Position numbers and translations under genes: made by a program. Under the pieces are notes generated by a model that saw only the letters and a list, made by a program, of their open reading frames with translations, did not search any database and was not told the DNA's origin. A DNA stretch of 64,000 nucleotides, taken from Smittia aterrima (lineage: Eukaryota; Arthropoda; Insecta; Diptera; Chironomidae). The stretch covers positions 13,795,537 to 13,859,536 of the forward strand of contig CP093829.1 of the NCBI GenBank assembly GCA_033063855.1, read 5' to 3'. Positions 59,901-64,000 of the stretch are shown one piece after another. Numbering within the stretch: position 1 is the first letter of the stretch; each line of letters starts with the position of its first letter.

Positions 59901-62900
59901 GAATGTACATTGTCATTTGAGGACCAACAAGCGGCCAGTAACGTCCGAGGTTGAATCCGTTGATGAATAGAACTCCCTTACCCCAACCTTGAGTATCCCA
60001 GTATGTATCGTAAATTTGTTCACTTGAGCTAATATTAAATTCAGAATGGAATACAACTGGACCGTCGTAAAGAACACCGTCTGATGACATCTCATAGCTA
60101 TTAGATACTGATCTTCTCACGAATGTCTCAATGTTTGCGTAGTTGTCAAATGGAAAACCAGTGATAGTCCAATTGTTCAAGCTTACGTATGTTTCCCTTG
60201 CATCATTAAATGTTTGAAAGCGTACGGATCCTAAAATGCCCTATTAAAATATATTTGTTATTTTCTCTATATCTCTCTCGAATTTTAACATTTCTGTGAA
60301 CCTTATAGTCATCAGCAATCTGGAAGTTTATTCGTCCTTGATTTTCTACTAGGATTGAAAGCTTTGATCCGAAACCAGAACTGATTGGTAAAGTGCTGAT
60401 GTAATTTTCACGTGACAATGCACCTACAAATTCATCATCCACATAAACTAAAGCGCGATCTCTTAAACTTGAAACTACGAGGTTGCTGGGATCTCTAGTA
60501 AGCTTTGGGATAGAAGTTTCATATAATACGAAACCTGAATTTTGATTCAAATCCTCAAATGTTAGTAGAATATTTGATGTAAAAGATCGTGTTCCCAAAT
60601 TATTTCGTCCTTCCTGTGACAGAATTGAGCCGATTGCTTGAAGATCAATGGCTCTTAGTGACATTGTTAGCTGTTTTACTGGTATCGCTGACTCATCGGG
60701 AACTTCGATAAACTGAAGAGAAACAAAAATGTAATTAAATACAAATTTTTAACATTAAAGGCTTAACTTCTTTTATAACGTTGCGAAAGACCATGAACTT
60801 TTCAGTGGGATTACCAGCTTCATCCATTGGAGCATCGTAATCATAGCTTGTAATATCAGCCATATAGCTTCCGATTCCCCAATCGTTAGCTCCAGCCCAG
60901 AAACCGAAATTTGTACCTCCAAAATACATATAAAAGTCTACGTTTGCTTTCATTAGCAACATGTACTTTAATGTCTGAGCTAATCCTTGAGCGCTTCGTC
61001 TTGCATTTGGTTCTTGCCAGTGAGTCAGCCAACCAGTGTAGAACTCAGTGTTCACCAACGGACCCGTTGGCTGAACTTCTCTTAATCTTCCAAAATTGTA
61101 AATCACATCACTAATGTTAGCAAGTCCAAAATCGGTTGTTATAAAAACATCATCAATCCTTCCGCATTCCAGTTCATCGTCAATAGGTCGATCAGTTGTA
61201 AAAAGAATTGCATTTTCTCCTGTGTACTTTTTAGTTTCATCACGCAAAAAGTTTTTATACTCAACATCGCATGTTTTGAATGCTCCATACTCATTTTCGA
61301 CCTGAACCATTATAATATTTCCTCCATTTCCATACAAATGTTTTTCGAATTGAGGCATAAGAACCGAGTAGTATTTTTCAACTTCCCTTAAGTAGTTTTT
61401 ATCGTTGGTTCTAAGTTTAATGCCGGGATATTTCGATGCCAACCAAAAGGGCAATCCTCCATTGTCGATTTCGGCACAAATGTAAGGACCTGGTCTGAGA
61501 ATTACGTAAAGACCCTCTTCACTTGCAATTTGTACAACTTGCTCGACATTTGCGATTCCATCCCAGTGATAAACTCCGTCATAAGGATTATGTAAAGACC
61601 ACTGAACATAGAGATCTACGACATTCAAACCACCAGCTCTAAACGTCTTTAGTTTTTGTCTCCATGTCTCGGGTAGTGCTCTGAAGTAATGGAAGGATCC
61701 CGCCACGTAGCGAAATGGTTTTCCGTCCATCAAGAAAGTATTATCCTCATGGTCAATAGCGAACTTTCTTTCGGAAACATCTTGTTTTGCTTCGGAAGAC
61801 CCAGATATGAAAACAGCAAACGCTAAAATTCCGAATTATTTAAGCTGATGAGAACTCCTAATTGATTACCTAATCCCACTACTGCTCCGATAACCACCAA
61901 TACTCCAAATCCAGACAGATATTTGTGTCTTGCAAAAAAGTTCTGCTTCATTTTCCTGTGGGATATAACTTATTCGATAATTATTCGATTATTAAAAGAA
62001 ACTATCCTTGCCAGTAGAAATATTCCACACAGTTCAGAAGATTGAAGATATCTATTATTGCTTCTAAAATAAGTGTTTGAAGCTTCTAGCTATCAACTCG
62101 AAAGATATGAATTATCTTATCCACTTCTGAATTGTTGTAGTGGCAGATTGCAGATTGTTTTTCGTTTATTAATGCCAATCAATTTTTTTTACTTCAGAGT
62201 TCTCCTATTCCAACGGGACAACCAGGTCAACAGCAACAGCAGCCGATTATGAATGTGCCGCCAGCAAACCATCAAGCCGGAATCCCGCCTGGATCTTCTC
62301 AAGGACCTCCTGGGCAAGAGAATCTAAATGCGCTTCAAAAAGCAATTGATTCTATGGAAGAAAAAGGATTGCAAGAAGATCCCAGATACTCTCAGTTACT
62401 AGCTATTCGCGCAAATTCGAAACAAACAAGTTTAAGTACGCCCCAGCTTGATCAACTAAGAAATCAAATAATGGCTTACCGTCAACTAGCTCGTAATCAA
62501 CCTTTGAGCAAGAATTTAGTGACTCTTATTCGTGGACAGCGTCCCGAAACTCCTACAGGACCAGTGGAAATACAACAACAAGCCCCACAAGCAAATCAAG
62601 CTTCGAGCCCTTCTCCTAACAGCAATCAGCATCAACAACATCCTCCTTCACAAGGAAAGCAACAACAAGCTCCAATATCAAGTGCTGCATCTCCATCTGA
62701 TCCCTCAAAGCAGCAACCAATGCAACCGGCAAGACCGAATTCTCAACCGCAATCACCGAGAGCCGGTGCTCAACCTGGTCAACAGCCGATGGGAAACAAA
62801 AATCGTGTTACGACTGTTGCAAAGCCTCAAGGTTTGGACCCCATTATTATTCTCAATGAAAGAGAAAATCGCATGGCGGCTCGAATTGCATTGAGAATGG

Positions 62901-64000
62901 ATCAACTAAAGAATTTACCAACAAATATGCCGGAGGATCTCAGAATTCAAGCCCAAATTGAGCTTCGAGCTTTGAGAGTTTTGAATTTCCAACGCCAACT
63001 ACGAAGTGAAATTGTACAATGTATTCGAAGAGATACTACTTTAGAAACAGCCGTAAATGTTAAAGCATATAAACGAACAAAACGTCAAGGATTGCGAGAA
63101 GCTCGAGCGACTGAAAAACTTGAGAAACAGCAAAAGTTGGAAGCTGAAAGAAAGCGTCGTCAGAAGCATCAAGAATTTTTGGCATTGGTTCTTCAACATG
63201 GAAAAGACTTTCGTGAATATCATCGTAATAATTTGGCTAAATTAGGACGAGTCAATAAAGCAATTGTCAATTATCATGCTAATGCTGAACGTGAACAAAA
63301 GAAGGAACAAGAACGTATTGAGAAAGAACGTATGCGTCGTTTGATCGCTGAGGACGAAGAAGGTTACAGAAAACTTATCGATCAAAAGAAAGACAAACGT
63401 TTGGCATTGCTGTTGACTCAAACTGATGAATATATTGCAAGTGTTACTGAGATGGTCAAAGCTCACAAAGCGGAACAACAGAGAAAGAAAGCTGACGATG
63501 AGATTCGAAAGAAACAAAACAAAAGGGACATTTTAAAGAGCGGAGAAATCTTAATGCTTGATGAAAACTGCGATGCAATTGATTGTCGTGTTCGAGTCAT
63601 GGAAACAGTCACTGGCAAAATACTATCTGGAGACGATGCTCCAATGTTGCGTAATTTATATAAGTGGCTACAGCTCCATCCAGGATGGGAATATGTTGTT
63701 TCTGACAATGAAGATTCTGATGATGAATATAAGGATGATGAAGAACGAAAGAAACGTGAAGGTACTGTTTTATTAGATTTAAAGTTTTTCATTCAATAAA
63801 TCAAACAATATTTTCAGAAAATCGTGAGAAAACAGAAGAAGAAAAAGCTCAGGAGCTAATTAAAAAAGCGAAGGTTGAAGATGATGAATATAAAGCTGAG
63901 GATAAGAATTACTACAGTATCGCTCACGACATTCGTGAGCATGTCACGGAACAAGCATCGATTTTGGTAAACGGAAAGTTGAAGGAATATCAAATCAAGG
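56915..64000 (+). CDS. brm: SWI/SNF ATP-dependent chromatin remodeler Brahma, 5' part
   Basis: Exon 1 is only seven codons (56915-56935, MSSPQNA). A 5262-bp intron follows, then exon 2 at 62198-63761 and exon 3 from 63818 to the window edge; phases agree. Exon 2 encodes a Gln/Pro-rich N terminus and the QLQ domain (STPQLDQLRNQIMAYRQLAR, ending NLVTLIRGQRP). A further low-complexity linker leads to the HSA domain, a highly basic helix running through RQKHQEFLALVLQHGKDFRE that binds actin-related proteins. The BRK domain follows (GKILSGDDAPMLRNLYKWLQ). Exon 3 reaches ASILVNGKLKEYQIK, immediately before the SNF2 ATPase core, which lies outside the window. Brahma is the catalytic subunit of BAP/PBAP complexes in the nucleus. 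The short first exon matches the start of Drosophila Brm in style. Two antisense GH35 genes sit in intron 1. Confidence 0.94.
57138..59226 (-). CDS. Beta-galactosidase (GH35), secreted, nested in brm intron 1
   Basis: Exons 59226-59167, 59100-58940, 58887-58041 and 57986-57138 give 638 aa. The signal peptide is MKWVIGILFCFLDLSIAQ. The GH35 catalytic domain begins with FRYVAGSFHYFRALPETW. The acid/base Glu lies in VQVENEYGAF (about 180) and the nucleophile Glu in LVNSEFYTGWLTHW (about 260). GGTNFGFWAGAN and ITSYDYDAPLDETGE are further GH35 hallmarks. The C-terminal beta domains end with GWGKGVLFVNGFNLGRYWP. The enzyme hydrolyses terminal beta-galactose from glycans or glycolipids, in the lysosome or the gut lumen; no retention signal was seen. 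It is antisense to brm and 550 bp downstream of a paralogue in the same orientation. Confidence 0.93.
59274..59310 (-). promoter_or_regulatory. TATA + initiator core promoter of the secreted GH35 gene
   Basis: Minus-strand TATAAAT (59310-59304) lies 33 bp upstream of an initiator-like CACAGTC (59280-59274, A+1 at about 59277). This predicts a 51-nt 5' UTR before the ATG at 59226. It gives the nested gene its own promoter inside the brm intron. Confidence 0.5.
59776..61951 (-). CDS. Beta-galactosidase (GH35), signal-anchored paralogue, nested in brm intron 1
   Basis: Exons 61951-61870, 61822-60768, 60712-60302 and 60240-59776 give 670 aa. The N terminus has a short basic cytoplasmic part (MKQNFFARHKYLSGFG) and one hydrophobic segment (about 15-35) with no clear cleavage site, suggesting a type II membrane protein rather than a free secreted one. 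The catalytic domain matches the neighbour closely: VQVENEYGAF (about 200), LVNTEFYTGWLTHW (about 283) and GGTNFGFWAGANDWGIGSYM. The C-terminal domain ends GWGKGVLFINGFNLGRYWP. Relative to the neighbour the splice sites within the catalytic domain are lost (exon 2 is 1055 nt) and an extra intron (60301-60241) is present. The ATG is preceded by TCCCACAG, so a 5' UTR intron is likely. Confidence 0.92.

Larger units (their letters stand above)
56936..62197 (+). other. brm: brm intron 1 hosting two antisense genes
   Basis: The donor is GCT|GTAAGT and the acceptor TACTTCAG|AGTTCT. The 5262-bp intron is far longer than the usual 50-80 bp introns nearby, and most of it is occupied by the two GH35 genes. 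The remaining parts (56936-57137, 59311-59775 and 61952-62197) are short and AT-rich with no further genes. Confidence 0.85.

Overview
The window is insect DNA, most likely from a nematoceran dipteran such as a midge. It is AT-rich, most introns are 50-80 bp, and its genes match dipteran families: MRP with Drosophila-style mutually exclusive exons, a rau-like Ras-association gene, an insect-allergen-repeat protein, a trissin-type receptor, zucchini, HECTD1 and brahma. No bacterial, organellar or tRNA/rRNA sequence was seen. The organism call is inference.

Layout. 1-9369 (-): 5' two thirds of an ABCC transporter (MRP); the 3' part lies beyond the left edge. It carries two alternative copies of one 147-nt exon and seven alternative copies of a 221-nt exon, all phase compatible, so 14 proteins can be predicted. 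9.4-20.9 kb: gene-poor, with a decayed non-LTR reverse transcriptase relic near 13 kb. 20.9-33.2 kb: two convergent rau-like paralogues, whose second and third exons are nearly identical while their first exons, first introns and 3' flanks have diverged. 33.2-37.9 kb: nothing recognised. 37.9-39.0 kb (-): a two-repeat insect-allergen-family secreted protein whose best splice model is frameshifted at the last junction. 40.0-43.3 kb (-): a peptide GPCR that best fits the trissin receptor, with an 18-nt microexon and a predicted GC-AG intron. 45.9-46.6 kb (+): a zucchini/PLD6-like HKD protein with an unusual insertion between its catalytic motifs. 46.8-56.1 kb (+): complete HECTD1 E3 ligase, 12 coding exons, predicted 2615 aa. 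56.9-64.0 kb (+): 5' part of brahma (brm), whose 5.3-kb first intron holds two antisense GH35 beta-galactosidase genes, one secreted and one membrane-anchored.

There is no operon-like logic. The genes cover export of conjugates (MRP), RTK/Ras signalling (rau), gut or secreted proteins (allergen, GH35), neuropeptide sensing (TrissinR), piRNA/mitochondrial lipid biology (zuc), ubiquitination (HECTD1) and chromatin remodelling (brm). The most striking content is the exon-duplication architecture of MRP, followed by the homogenised inverted rau pair and the genes nested in the brm intron. Exon boundaries were derived by hand from splice signals, reading phase and remembered protein families; no alignment or RNA data were available.
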